This document shows positions 47,686 through 56,352 of a stretch of DNA of 64,000 bases, one piece after another. The position numbers and the translations under genes are program-made. The DNA is from Novosphingobium sp. (GTDB taxonomy: Bacteria; Pseudomonadota; Alphaproteobacteria; Sphingomonadales; Sphingomonadaceae). The notes under the pieces were generated by a model. That model saw only the letters and a program-made list of their open reading frames with translations. It was not told where the DNA came from and searched no databases. Numbering within the stretch: the stretch's first letter is position 1; the number at the start of each line of letters is the position of its first letter. The stretch lies in NCBI RefSeq assembly GCF_027489515.1, contig NZ_JAIXZS010000098.1:31406-95405 (forward strand), in the 5' to 3' direction.

Positions 47686-48753
47686 TCAGGCCGTCTGGCC
47701 GTAGGTGTGCAGGGTCTTCTCGATGCGGTAGCGGGCATCCGCCGTGTAAGAGATGACCAAGGCCACATCGACCGGCATGTAATCCAGGTCCCAGTTGGTC
47801 GGCGGCGTGCCGGGCGCACCAAGATTGGGCGCCTTGGTGGTCAGCTGCGATGTCGGATAGCGCACCCGCTTGCCGAACATCGCTTGCAGCGTCTCCTTCA
47901 AGCTGTCGGACCACAGGAATTCGAGCACGGTGTCCTCGCCCGAAAAGAATTCGACATTGCTGATATTGCCGTGCTGCGTACGCGAGGAAATGATCGCGCG
48001 GTAAGCGGAACGGTCCATGTCGAAGACATCGCGGAACTGGCGCAGGGTGTTCACTTCCATGCCGCCCGGCGCAGCGGTGCCGCTATCATCGAACGAGCCG
48101 GTGAAGATGCCTGCGCCGATCAGGATGTCGACAAAGGCATCGAGATCAGGATCGCCTTGCAGCAGGATTTCCAGATCCGCATTTGCCGTCGTGGGCTTGA
48201 GACCCATGCGCATGCAGCCAATGCTCTGGCTGCGGGCCTTTGGATCGAACCGGGCCATGCCTTCGATCGCCATGTCGATCATCAGCTCGTCCGGCGTCAC
48301 GCCTTCCTCCATCCGGAGCGAGGCCATATCCATTTCCGTGCCCCAGATCTCGCGCGCGGAAAACATCACATAGCTGTTGTCGATGAAGGCAAAGGGCTGG
48401 ATCCACACCATCTCGGGTTCCAGCAGCAGGTTGCCGGGTCCGATCGGATGGCGCAGGACCGGGAAAGTCCAGCAAAGCTCGGTATGGCGGGTCGTGTCCC
48501 AGCCGAACTTGTGTTCGTAGGTGCTCGAGAAATTGTCGTGCTTCGCGACACACAGCATCCCGTAGGTCTTGCCGGGAAGCGGCGTGTAAAAATACGGAGC
48601 CTGATCCGGCGCGGCGGCATTGAACCGCAGCCGCAGATGCGCCTCGATCAGCGCGGCTTCGATCGGGATCACGAAATTCCACATCCGCATGCCGAGCGAC
48701 TGCCACGGCGGCAGCAGCTGATCGGTGGAGAAGGATTCGATGAACAGGGTCAT
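47686..48753 (-). CDS. Acetoacetate-decarboxylase-like protein, catalytic Lys replaced
   Basis: 355 residues. The centre carries the superfamily motif region SAREIWGTEMDMA. In acetoacetate decarboxylases the corresponding R-E-x-x-G-x-x-K ends in the Schiff-base lysine; here residue 141 is Met. It is therefore unlikely to decarboxylate by the classical mechanism and may be a non-enzymatic or altered-chemistry paralogue. Last gene of the six-gene unit, it overlaps the paralogue by 4 bases. Family assignment rests on the motif and fold-like pattern and is moderate. Confidence 0.65.
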   Translation of the reverse strand: MTLFIESFSTDQLLPPWQSLGMRMWNFVIPIEAALIEAHLRLRFNAAAPDQAPYFYTPLPGKTYGMLCVAKHDNFSSTYEHKFGWDTTRHTELCWTFPVLRHPIGPGNLLLEPEMVWIQPFAFIDNSYVMFSAREIWGTEMDMASLRMEEGVTPDELMIDMAIEGMARFDPKARSQSIGCMRMGLKPTTANADLEILLQGDPDLDAFVDILIGAGIFTGSFDDSGTAAPGGMEVNTLRQFRDVFDMDRSAYRAIISSRTQHGNISNVEFFSGEDTVLEFLWSDSLKETLQAMFGKRVRYPTSQLTTKAPNLGAPGTPPTNWDLDYMPVDVALVISYTADARYRIEKTLHTYGQTA

Positions 48754-49904
48754 GGCATGCCCACTCCGCTCCGGGGGCCGAAGAAGCCGCGCAGCGGGCG
48801 GTACCAGCGGGCCGCGAGATCGCTGGAGCCGGGCGTGGGCGGCAGGCCTCCTTCGCGGTCGATGGGAAACTCGCGGATCACCCGCATCGTATCGAAATTG
48901 ATGTCTGCCATGAACCGGCAGGCCGCCACGGTATTGACCGAATGCGGCATCTCCGTCGCGTCCTCGCCCACGTCGAGAAACACCTTGAGGATCTGGTGGA
49001 AACTGCCGGTGTTGTTGAAATGGAGATCGACATCGAGCTCGTTGTAGAAGCGCACTTCGCGCACGTTGAGGTATTGCGCGCGGCAGGTGACCAGCGCCTG
49101 ATAGACCGCGCGGCGGGGATCGACGGCATCGCGGTATTGCTTGAGGCCCACCGTGCGCATCGAGGTGGGGATGAGGCCAAGCGAGAAGGTATCGATGAAG
49201 TTGGCGGCCGTGACCGTGCTGCCCAGCCAGTCCTTGGCGGCACGGCTGTCGAGCAGGGTCGCCAGCGTGCGGCGGGGCGGCTGGGTCCCTGCGGTCGTCG
49301 GCAGGACAGGCTTGGTCTCTACCGCCATGAATTCCTGCTGGACCTGCATCGTGCCGATCTCGGCATCGGGCCAGCCGGGGAGGCTGATCCGGCCGAGGAA
49401 GCTGTCCGGATAGCGGCCCACGCCGTTTTCGATATTGGCGAGCAGCTTGCCCAGACCCAGCATCTCGCGCCCGCAAACACTCGACATCGGATTGCCGACG
49501 ACGATGAACGGCAATGCCCATTCAACCGCGGTATCGGTGACGAGCCGCTTTGCGCCCCGGCCATAGCGGATCACTGGCAGTGCGACGAAAACCTCGGTCT
49601 GGCTGATCGAGCCGCGATCGGCATAGCCCACTTCGCCCAGCTGTCCGCTTGCCGGGGCGGCGCTGATCATCGTGGGGTAATCAAGGAACAGCACCGTCGC
49701 GTAAGGCCAGAACGGCATCGGCCGGTAGACGTAATCGCGCGACGCCTCATCGCCGATGTTGAGATAGCGGTCGCAGTACTCCTGCACCTTCTGCATCGAG
49801 ATGTTGAAGTAGAAGGCGTTCACCGTGACGCCGGGGAAATGGTAGGGCGGCGGCACCTGCTGGCTGGCGGCCGATTGGACGTAGGGGATGGACGATCGCA
49901 TCAT
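48750..49904 (-). CDS. Acetoacetate-decarboxylase-like protein, catalytic Lys retained
   Basis: 384 residues, distantly related to its downstream neighbour. CGREMLGLGKLLANIE carries the R146-E147-x-x-G150-x-x-K153 pattern, with K153 at the position of the Schiff-base lysine of acetoacetate decarboxylases. Members of this superfamily also catalyse aldol and dehydration steps in natural-product pathways. The start is at 49904, with AGGAG nine bases upstream and a 4-base overlap with the dehydrogenase-like gene. Confidence 0.68.
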   Translation of the reverse strand: MMRSSIPYVQSAASQQVPPPYHFPGVTVNAFYFNISMQKVQEYCDRYLNIGDEASRDYVYRPMPFWPYATVLFLDYPTMISAAPASGQLGEVGYADRGSISQTEVFVALPVIRYGRGAKRLVTDTAVEWALPFIVVGNPMSSVCGREMLGLGKLLANIENGVGRYPDSFLGRISLPGWPDAEIGTMQVQQEFMAVETKPVLPTTAGTQPPRRTLATLLDSRAAKDWLGSTVTAANFIDTFSLGLIPTSMRTVGLKQYRDAVDPRRAVYQALVTCRAQYLNVREVRFYNELDVDLHFNNTGSFHQILKVFLDVGEDATEMPHSVNTVAACRFMADINFDTMRVIREFPIDREGGLPPTPGSSDLAARWYRPLRGFFGPRSGVGMP

Positions 49905-50965
49905 GCCGCCGTGCTCCTGTCTTGCGCGGAGAAACGCGCGGCGCCCGCGTCCACCGCAAACCCTGATCCGAATGCGGCGGCCAGGCTGGAGACCCCGGCT
50001 GGCGCTTCGCCCGCCAGCACCCGGTGCAGCGCGGCCGCGGCGATGCGCACACTGGCGCCGTAGCCATCGAGCGTCTCCATGGTGAGGCGCCGCACCCGCC
50101 GCCAGGGATCGAGCGCTTCGGCGACCATGGTGAAGCGCGCCGCGTCCCGCGCGGGCTCGTCGGGCGCGGCGGGCCACAGCCGCGCGATGGCCCCGCCCGC
50201 CATGCGCCAGGGCGCCGCGCCAGTCAGCGCCATGCCGATCCCGGCAGCGCGATAGCCTGCGCGCATCGACCAGTGCATTTGCGAGAAGACCGCGATGTCC
50301 TCCACGCCGGTCAGTTCTCCCGCCGTGACTACGCTGGCCCAGTCTGTTGCTGCGGTCTCGGCAGGGCCGTCGCCGAAATCGAACATCTGCGTGAGGCTGC
50401 CCGCCGGGATCATCTCCAGCGCGCCGCCGCGACGGATTACCGTGCCGGGATCGGCGAGCCCCGCCATCGTCGCCACGCTCCCGCGCGAGACAACTTGCGC
50501 CGCCGAAACGCCGAGGCGCAGCGCGCGGGTATCGGGCCAGCGCTCCACGGCGGCGAGCAGCAGGCAGTCGGTGGCCGCCGGGGTCAGCGCTGCGCCTGGC
50601 AGCACCGCGATCCCCGCGTCACGCGCCTCGGCATCGCGGGCAAAGAGCGCCGCGATCACGCGCCATTCGCCGCCGAGATCGAGGTAGTGCGTGCCGGTGG
50701 CGAGGCAGGCATCGAGCATCGGCATCGCGGTTGCCGCAAAGGGCCCGGCGGCGTGGAGCACGGCGCCCACATCGGCGAGCGCCGCTCGCACTTCGCCCGG
50801 CGCATCGAGCGCGAAGGCCCGCCAAGGCAGGCCGAGCGGCCCGGCCACGGCGGCGAGGGCCGCGGCATTGCGCCCGGCGAGCACGAGATCACACGTTCCC
50901 GCCAGCTGCCGCGCCAGCGCCTGCCCGGTGTAGCCCGTCGCACCATAGAGCAGGGCGCGGCTCAT
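49901..50965 (-). CDS. Saccharopine-dehydrogenase-like NAD(P)-binding protein
   Basis: 354 residues with an N-terminal Rossmann domain (LLYGATGYTGQALARQLAG) as in the saccharopine dehydrogenase / trans-acting enoyl reductase family. The family includes trans-acting reductases for polyketide and isoprenoid substrates, so a reduction role in this cluster is more likely than lysine metabolism. It overlaps both neighbours by 4 bases (ATGA). Confidence 0.78.
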   Translation of the reverse strand: MSRALLYGATGYTGQALARQLAGTCDLVLAGRNAAALAAVAGPLGLPWRAFALDAPGEVRAALADVGAVLHAAGPFAATAMPMLDACLATGTHYLDLGGEWRVIAALFARDAEARDAGIAVLPGAALTPAATDCLLLAAVERWPDTRALRLGVSAAQVVSRGSVATMAGLADPGTVIRRGGALEMIPAGSLTQMFDFGDGPAETAATDWASVVTAGELTGVEDIAVFSQMHWSMRAGYRAAGIGMALTGAAPWRMAGGAIARLWPAAPDEPARDAARFTMVAEALDPWRRVRRLTMETLDGYGASVRIAAAALHRVLAGEAPAGVSSLAAAFGSGFAVDAGAARFSAQDRSTAA

Positions 50966-51993
50966 GCCCGGTCAAACACCCAGCGGATGAGGCCATGGAG
51001 GAACGTGCGCTCTTCCGAAGGCGGCAGCGCGCCATAAACTGCGGCAAATTCGTGTTCCGCCGCCCCGGCCATGGCGGCGGCGACCGCGCGGGCATGATCG
51101 ATCGAGCCGCGCTCGTGCATCAGCCCGGCCAGCCACAGCACGTCATTCTCGCGGCGCGCCTCGCGGCTGAGGCCGAGGAACGCATCGAGCCTTGCGCGCT
51201 CGGCCGCATCGCACTGCCGGCGTACATGGATCAGCATGAGTGTACGCTTGGCCTCGGCCAGATCGCCGTTCTGTTCCTTGCCATAACCGGGGTCTTCCGA
51301 AAGGTTGCGCAAGTCGTCCTCGATCTGGAAGGCAAGGCCGAGGAAATAGCCGAAGCGCACGACCATCTCGGGATCGAGCCGCCCGCGCGAGCCGATGATG
51401 AGGCCGAGCTGTGCCGGCCAGATCATCCCCATCCACGCGGTTTTCTTGAGCGCCATGCGCAAGTAGTCGGCCTCGGCAAGGTCGGTCACGTTGCGGTCGC
51501 GCCAGCCGAGTTCGAGCGCCTGCCCCTCGGCAGTCTGCCTTGCCATCGTGGCGGTGACATCCATGACCTGTCGGATCACGTCGCCGCCAAGCGGGCGCAC
51601 GGCATCGATCAGCGGTGCAAAGGCGGCAAACAGCAGCGCGTCGCCCGCATTGATCGCCAGCGGCACGCCGTGGAGAGCGTGGAGCGTCGGCCGGCCGCGT
51701 CGCAGTTCGCTGCCATCCTGTACATCATCGTGGATGAGGAGCGCGTTGTGGAGCATTTCGATCGCGGCGGCCGCGCGCACCGCCTCGGGCATGGGTTCGC
51801 CGCCGGAGCGCTGGCCGAACACGGCGGCATTGGCGAGGCAGATGGCCGGGCGCAGCATCTTGCCGCCGCGCTGAGGATAGTCGGCCAGCATCTCGTCGAG
51901 AAAGGGCGAAGGTGCGGGCGCGGCCAGATAACGCGCCACCTCTGCGCGAGTCGCGGCACCGTAGCGCTGGAGCAGGGCACCCTCGACCGTCAT
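50962..51993 (-). CDS. Polyprenyl diphosphate synthase (class I)
   Basis: 343-residue trans-isoprenyl diphosphate synthase. The first Asp-rich motif is D89-D-V-Q-D93 in HDDVQDGSELRRGRPT; the second is FQIEDD followed by L-R-N, so its last Asp (position 230) is Asn. KMLRP near the N-terminus supplies the IPP-binding Lys and Arg. It would make a C15-C25 prenyl diphosphate that feeds the cluster; chain length cannot be told from the motif. The start at 51993 gives a normal N-terminus and shares one base with the preceding stop. Confidence 0.86.
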   Translation of the reverse strand: MTVEGALLQRYGAATRAEVARYLAAPAPSPFLDEMLADYPQRGGKMLRPAICLANAAVFGQRSGGEPMPEAVRAAAAIEMLHNALLIHDDVQDGSELRRGRPTLHALHGVPLAINAGDALLFAAFAPLIDAVRPLGGDVIRQVMDVTATMARQTAEGQALELGWRDRNVTDLAEADYLRMALKKTAWMGMIWPAQLGLIIGSRGRLDPEMVVRFGYFLGLAFQIEDDLRNLSEDPGYGKEQNGDLAEAKRTLMLIHVRRQCDAAERARLDAFLGLSREARRENDVLWLAGLMHERGSIDHARAVAAAMAGAAEHEFAAVYGALPPSEERTFLHGLIRWVFDRA

Positions 51994-52838
51994 CAGCCGA
52001 TCTCGATCTCCATCAGCCCCACCAGCAGCGCCTGCCGCCGGCAATAGACCGCCCCGGAGTAGAGGCCGGCCGGCTGCCCGGCGGGTACGGATATCGTCGC
52101 CAGCAGACCGGGGGCATCGGGGTCGAGGGCAAAGGTGATGTCGATGATCGGCGGCGCGCTGCTGCCACGCAGGACAAGCGCATCGCAGGCAAGGTCGGCC
52201 GGAGCGACGGGCCGCGCCGGCAGGGCAAACGCGGTGGTCCTCGCCCGCGCTGTCTCGCTGCCGTGAAAGACCACGCTCAGCGCCAGCTTGTCCGGCGCCG
52301 GGGCAGGCTGGGGCGCAGGATGCGGTGCCGGGGTGGGCGCGGAACCATGCGCTTTCGGCGCAGGGAAGGGACCCACGACGGTCGAACCAGGCGGTGGCGG
52401 GCTCGCAAGGCCATCGGCCTGTCGCACTAGTGCCTCGCAGATGTCGAAGGTTGCGCTCGTCATCTGGCGTGCAAGGCCGATGAGGTTCCCCGCCATCGCG
52501 CGCAGATCATCGGGCACGTCGCGCACGTTGTAGGCGCCGACGCGGAACTGCTCGGCGGCGCGGCGCCCCTGCGCGATGGTCTCGCCCAGCACATCGTACG
52601 CTGAGCGGACCGTGGCCGCGACCGTATCGTTCACCGCCAGTGTATCGGGATCGTGGACCGGGCCATGCTGCGGATGTGGTGCGGGATCAGCGGCAGCTGC
52701 GGCTTGAGCGGCAGCGTGGGCTGCGCCGTTGCTTCCGGCTGCGGGACGACTGCCGGCGGCATGGCGATGAGGGCCTTCGCGCGCCGCCTCGGGGCGGGTC
52801 GGGCGGGGTTGGGGGGCAGCGTCGTCAGGGGTGGTCAT
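51993..52838 (-). CDS. Unknown protein with phasin-like helix region and C-terminal beta domain
   Basis: 281 residues, not recognised. A low-complexity Ala/Pro/His N-terminus (1-70) precedes an amphipathic helical segment (about 75-140, including YDVLGETIAQGRRAAEQFR) that resembles phasins or other lipid-body-associated helices. After a Pro-rich linker comes a beta-rich domain (about 185-281) ending LVGLMEIEIG. It could be a scaffold or carrier holding the hydrophobic product. The start at 52838 overlaps the FAD gene by 14 bases. Confidence 0.6.
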   Translation of the reverse strand: MTTPDDAAPQPRPTRPEAAREGPHRHAAGSRPAAGSNGAAHAAAQAAAAADPAPHPQHGPVHDPDTLAVNDTVAATVRSAYDVLGETIAQGRRAAEQFRVGAYNVRDVPDDLRAMAGNLIGLARQMTSATFDICEALVRQADGLASPPPPGSTVVGPFPAPKAHGSAPTPAPHPAPQPAPAPDKLALSVVFHGSETARARTTAFALPARPVAPADLACDALVLRGSSAPPIIDITFALDPDAPGLLATISVPAGQPAGLYSGAVYCRRQALLVGLMEIEIG

Positions 52839-54990
52839 AGGCAATGATGTCCTCGAGGTCCGGCGCGCCGGAAATGGCGTGGGCTGCCAGCAGGCCCGAC
52901 ATGACCGCGCCTTCGACGCAGCCTGAATGGAAGCCGCTGTCGGTCCAGTCTCCGGCAATGGTCAGGTTGTCGTATGTCCTATCGAGCGGCGAGATGCGGC
53001 TGCGCCAGCTGCCCGGGGTATGGATCACGTAGCGGTCCGACGGGTTGACGTTGGCGCGCCAGTACTGGGTGGCGAAGCGTGCGCGGCCTTGGGGCTCCGG
53101 GCCGCCACATTCATCGGCCTTGAGCAGGTCCCAGCGGAACTGTCCTGCGGCGTCATAGGCTCCTGGCCAGATTGCGCGGATCGGCCCTTCAAGGAAACCT
53201 TCGGCATTGGCGCGAACTTCGGCATCGCGGGCCGGCTGGTACGCCATGTCGCCCTCCGCCGGCGGCTCGGGTGGATCGGGCAGGACTGCGCAGAAATAGA
53301 CCGACGTCGCGGGCGGGCGCTTCCAGCCTTCCTCGGGCACGACATGTGCCATGTCGCACCAGGTATCGAACGGCTTGGCGAAGGCGCCGGTGATGTAGGC
53401 AGGGCCCGGCCAGCCGAGCGATGCGAGGTCCTCCTTGAGCCAGATCTGGAACGCCTGGCTGGCAACGGTCTTCACATCGCGGCACATCGCCTGCCAGCGC
53501 GGATCGCTCGAGACGATGCCATTCGCGCAGTGCGGTACCGCGCCGATGCCCACGCCGAGCACGACCATGTCGAAATCGCGGCGCACCTCGAGCACGCATT
53601 CGTCCGCGCGGCGGCGGTCCCAGTGCGATTCGAACCTGCGGCCCTCGGCCAGCAGCGCCTCGCCCTGTTCTAGCTGGGCATGATCGGGGGCGGAGGGCCA
53701 GCAGGGCCGGCCCTGCACGTCGACGAGCGGCTGGTACTCTCCGCCGCCCGCGATGCGCGCCTGCACATCGAAGCGCAGCCGCGCCGCGTGCGTGCCGGCT
53801 TCATCCAGCTCGATATCGGTGAGCCGGTGGAAGAAGCGGAAGTCCACGCCGCGTTCCTTCAGCGCCGTGTAGAGCGGGGCGAAGACGACATCGCCCATCC
53901 CGGCGCGCATCCGCCACATGAACGCGCCGCGATAGCCGAAGAAAGTGCGCAAGGTGCCGCGCAGGCCTTGCCCTGCGGAAAGACGCGGCTTCTCCGGATC
54001 GCCGTCCTCATACCCCATCGAGAGATCATAGAGCCCGCGCAGGAACGGCGATTGCAGCGAACGCAGCGAGGCGCCGTTCATCCGCATCCATTCGCGGCAT
54101 TCGTAATCGTCGATCGCATCGAGCCCGCGCGGATCGAACATGATCCCGTAGCGGACGAAGCCAGTGACCGTCGCCAGCGTGAGATCGGCGACTTCCCAGA
54201 GGAAGCGCAGCCGGTTGTCGGCGAGGAAGCGGTCCTCGATCCACTGGCGCAGCGGCACCGCCACGGCGTTGACCGCGCCCATCAGCAGGCCCGCCGTCTG
54301 CGGGCTGACCGAGCGCACGAGCGCCGCCAGCACGCCGAGCGCTTCGGCGAAGACGGCGGCGGAGGCAAAGAGGCCCATCCGCGCCAGTTCACCGATCCGC
54401 GCGGCAAGGTCGGCCGGGTTGGCCGGTCCGGCCGCGTGCGGTGCATCGAAGTGCGTGACGAAGCCGTGGCCATCGACCGTGGTATCGAGCACGAGCGCGC
54501 GCAGCAGGTCAAAGGCGCCGGCCATGTAGTATTGCAAGCTGAACACGGCATCCGGCGCGAGCGGATCGCCAGGATAGCCGGCGCGGGGCGGCATATGCAC
54601 TTGCCAGCGCTGGAACTGGCCGATCTCGGTGGCGGCGCACAGCGCGACGTCGTTCTCCGCCGTCCACGCGTCGCGCCAGTCGCCATAGAGGTGGCCGAGG
54701 CCCTTTGCTTCGAGTTCGGCATGGCAGGCACGCATCATGCGGAACGCATTGTCGTAGAAGCCCAGCCAGATGTGGAGGCCGTGCTCCTCGATCCGCCCGT
54801 TCATCCCGCGGCCCGAAGCACCCTTGCCGCCGAGCCGCCAGCCTTCCTGATAAAGTGTGACCTGGTAGCGGCCGCGATGGTGCGGCGCGGTCAGTTCCCA
54901 GGCTGCGGCCATCGAGGCGCAGCCGCCGCCGATGATGGCGACCCTGATGGGCGATTCGGAGGCAGAGGCGGCGCTCAGGGCCGCCTCCAT
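52825..54990 (-). CDS. FAD-dependent oxidoreductase, phytoene-desaturase-like
   Basis: 721 residues, longer than phytoene desaturases (about 500). An N-terminal dinucleotide-binding motif (VAIIGGGCASMAAAWEL), a following GGKGASGR and EEHGLHIWLGFYDNAFR match the flavin amine oxidase / carotenoid desaturase group, as does the C-terminal AGDWTDSGFHSGCVEGA. The extra length lies in a helical insert (about 150-300). It is first in the operon with a prenyl synthase, so it probably oxidises or desaturates the prenyl product. No phytoene or squalene synthase is encoded with it. Confidence 0.8.
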   Translation of the reverse strand: MEAALSAASASESPIRVAIIGGGCASMAAAWELTAPHHRGRYQVTLYQEGWRLGGKGASGRGMNGRIEEHGLHIWLGFYDNAFRMMRACHAELEAKGLGHLYGDWRDAWTAENDVALCAATEIGQFQRWQVHMPPRAGYPGDPLAPDAVFSLQYYMAGAFDLLRALVLDTTVDGHGFVTHFDAPHAAGPANPADLAARIGELARMGLFASAAVFAEALGVLAALVRSVSPQTAGLLMGAVNAVAVPLRQWIEDRFLADNRLRFLWEVADLTLATVTGFVRYGIMFDPRGLDAIDDYECREWMRMNGASLRSLQSPFLRGLYDLSMGYEDGDPEKPRLSAGQGLRGTLRTFFGYRGAFMWRMRAGMGDVVFAPLYTALKERGVDFRFFHRLTDIELDEAGTHAARLRFDVQARIAGGGEYQPLVDVQGRPCWPSAPDHAQLEQGEALLAEGRRFESHWDRRRADECVLEVRRDFDMVVLGVGIGAVPHCANGIVSSDPRWQAMCRDVKTVASQAFQIWLKEDLASLGWPGPAYITGAFAKPFDTWCDMAHVVPEEGWKRPPATSVYFCAVLPDPPEPPAEGDMAYQPARDAEVRANAEGFLEGPIRAIWPGAYDAAGQFRWDLLKADECGGPEPQGRARFATQYWRANVNPSDRYVIHTPGSWRSRISPLDRTYDNLTIAGDWTDSGFHSGCVEGAVMSGLLAAHAISGAPDLEDIIAYDHP

Positions 54991-55118
54991 ATGGTGCGCT
55001 TGCAGTCCGCGCGTCGCCGTCTCATGCCTCGCCTCCCGGAGCTAAGTATCCATGCTTGCGCCGGAAAGTCCATCGCTTGCGATGGGCTGCGGTCCGCTCC
55101 GGACACGAAAACAGCAAT

Positions 55119-55147
55119 CGGGCCGGGAGCACCATGCCCCCGGCCCG
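55119..55147 (-). terminator. Terminator of the first UrcA gene
   Basis: A perfect 9-bp stem (CGGGCCGGG / CCCGGCCCG) with an 11-nt loop, followed on the minus strand by ATTGCTGTTTTC. It lies about 30 bases after the UrcA stop. Confidence 0.7.
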
Positions 55148-55177
55148 AACTGACCTGTGTGGTAGGGTGCAACGTGT

Positions 55178-55507
55178 TCAGCGCTGGGCGAGCACCGGGG
55201 CCTGCTGCGACACGGCAGCAGCCAGCGCGGCACGCCGGGCCTTGGCGCGGCAGGTGTTGATCGCCAGCCGCTCCTCGAGCGGGGTCGTACCGGAAGCGGT
55301 GCCGCAGACGCGGCTCACCGCACCGGAGATGCGCGCCTTCAGCGTCGTCAGGCCTTCTTCACTGGCGAGGTTGAGGTCGGCGGTGCGCACCACGGCGACG
55401 TTTACGTTCGGATCGTCCATGGCCGGGGCGGCAAAGGCGGGGACGGTCATTGCGCCGAAGGTGACGGTGGCGGCAATGGCAGCGGCAAGGGTGTTCTTGG
55501 TGATCAT
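55178..55507 (-). CDS. UrcA family secreted protein
   Basis: 109-residue UrcA-family protein with a signal peptide ending near VPAFAAP. It has the family core VRTADLNLASEEGLTTLKAR and two conserved cysteines (VSRVCGTASG, INTCRAKA). The family is common in Sphingomonadales; function unknown. The ribosome site AGGAG precedes the ATG. It has its own terminator and a paralogue immediately upstream. Confidence 0.85.
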   Translation of the reverse strand: MITKNTLAAAIAATVTFGAMTVPAFAAPAMDDPNVNVAVVRTADLNLASEEGLTTLKARISGAVSRVCGTASGTTPLEERLAINTCRAKARRAALAAAVSQQAPVLAQR

Positions 55508-55704
55508 CGTGGCTCTCCTTCGGAATTTCGGCTGGTTCGCACCGCCGATGAGCCTTGATTAGGAGCGCCGCGTCAGCGCGCCTGCGAAGCGTGCGTCAGC
55601 ACATCGTCAAAAGTGCATTGCACTGGAAACAAAAGAAAATTGGTGCAGCCTCGGCGTGTCGACGTACGGCAGCCTTATCTGGATCCGGCAACCGCCCATA
55701 CGCG

Positions 55705-55735
55705 AAGGGCCGGGAGCGTGATGCTCCCGGCCCTT
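55705..55735 (-). terminator. Terminator of the second UrcA gene
   Basis: Perfect 13-bp stem (AAGGGCCGGGAGC / GCTCCCGGCCCTT) with a 5-nt loop, 29 bases after the stop of the UrcA gene at 55765. Confidence 0.7.
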
Positions 55736-55764
55736 GCTGACCGATGTGGCGATGTGGGGTGTGC

Positions 55765-56085
55765 TCAGCGCTGAGCTAGCACCTTGTCCTCGCGGGGCCG
55801 TGCGACCGCCAGCGCGCTGTTGCGGGCCTTGGTGCGGCACACGGCGATAGCGCGGCGCTCTTCGATGCCGATCGAACCCGTGGCCGTGCCGCAGACGCGG
55901 TTCACGGCGCTGGTGATACGGGCGTCGAGAGTCGACTGGCCTTCATCCGACGCGAGATTGAGATCGGAGGTGTGAACCACCGCGACCTTCGTTTCCATGC
56001 CGTTCGCAGGAGCGGCGGTTGCCAGCGTCGGCGCGAGGGCCGAGGCAAGGACGAAAGCGGAAGCGAAGAAGATCCTGTTTGTCAT
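55765..56085 (-). CDS. UrcA family secreted protein (paralogue)
   Basis: 106 residues, clearly related to the neighbouring UrcA protein. It has a signal peptide ending near ATAAP, the core VHTSDLNLASDEGQSTLDAR and cysteines in VNRVCGTATG and AVCRTKAR. Both proteins end in VLAQR. The start at 56085 has AGGAGA upstream; the longer frame adds only a low-quality leader. The tandem pair probably arose by duplication. Confidence 0.85.
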   Translation of the reverse strand: MTNRIFFASAFVLASALAPTLATAAPANGMETKVAVVHTSDLNLASDEGQSTLDARITSAVNRVCGTATGSIGIEERRAIAVCRTKARNSALAVARPREDKVLAQR

Positions 56086-56292
56086 TTTTTGCTCTCCTGT
56101 CGGTTTCGGCGCCGCCCCCCCTGGGGTCACGGGGGAAGTCCCCGTCCGGTGCCGATGAGCCTGTTCTAGGGAGCGTGCGTCAGCCGGGCCGCGAACCCAG
56201 CGTCAATCCTGCGTCAAAAACGTGACGACGCGGGGCTGCAATGCGTTTGACGGAGCTGACGCGGGCGGCGTCCACGGCCCGGCCGCAGAAGA

Positions 56293-56326
56293 AAACGGCC
56301 CAGCCTTCGAGAAGGCCGGGCCGTTT
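56293..56326 (-). terminator. Terminator of the polyproline protein gene
   Basis: A 16-bp stem with one mismatch (AAACGGCCCAGCCTTC / GAAGGCCGGGCCGTTT) and a very short loop, followed on the minus strand by TCTTCT. Confidence 0.7.
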
Positions 56327-56352
56327 CCGGTGTTCGCTTGGAAGGGAGCCGA

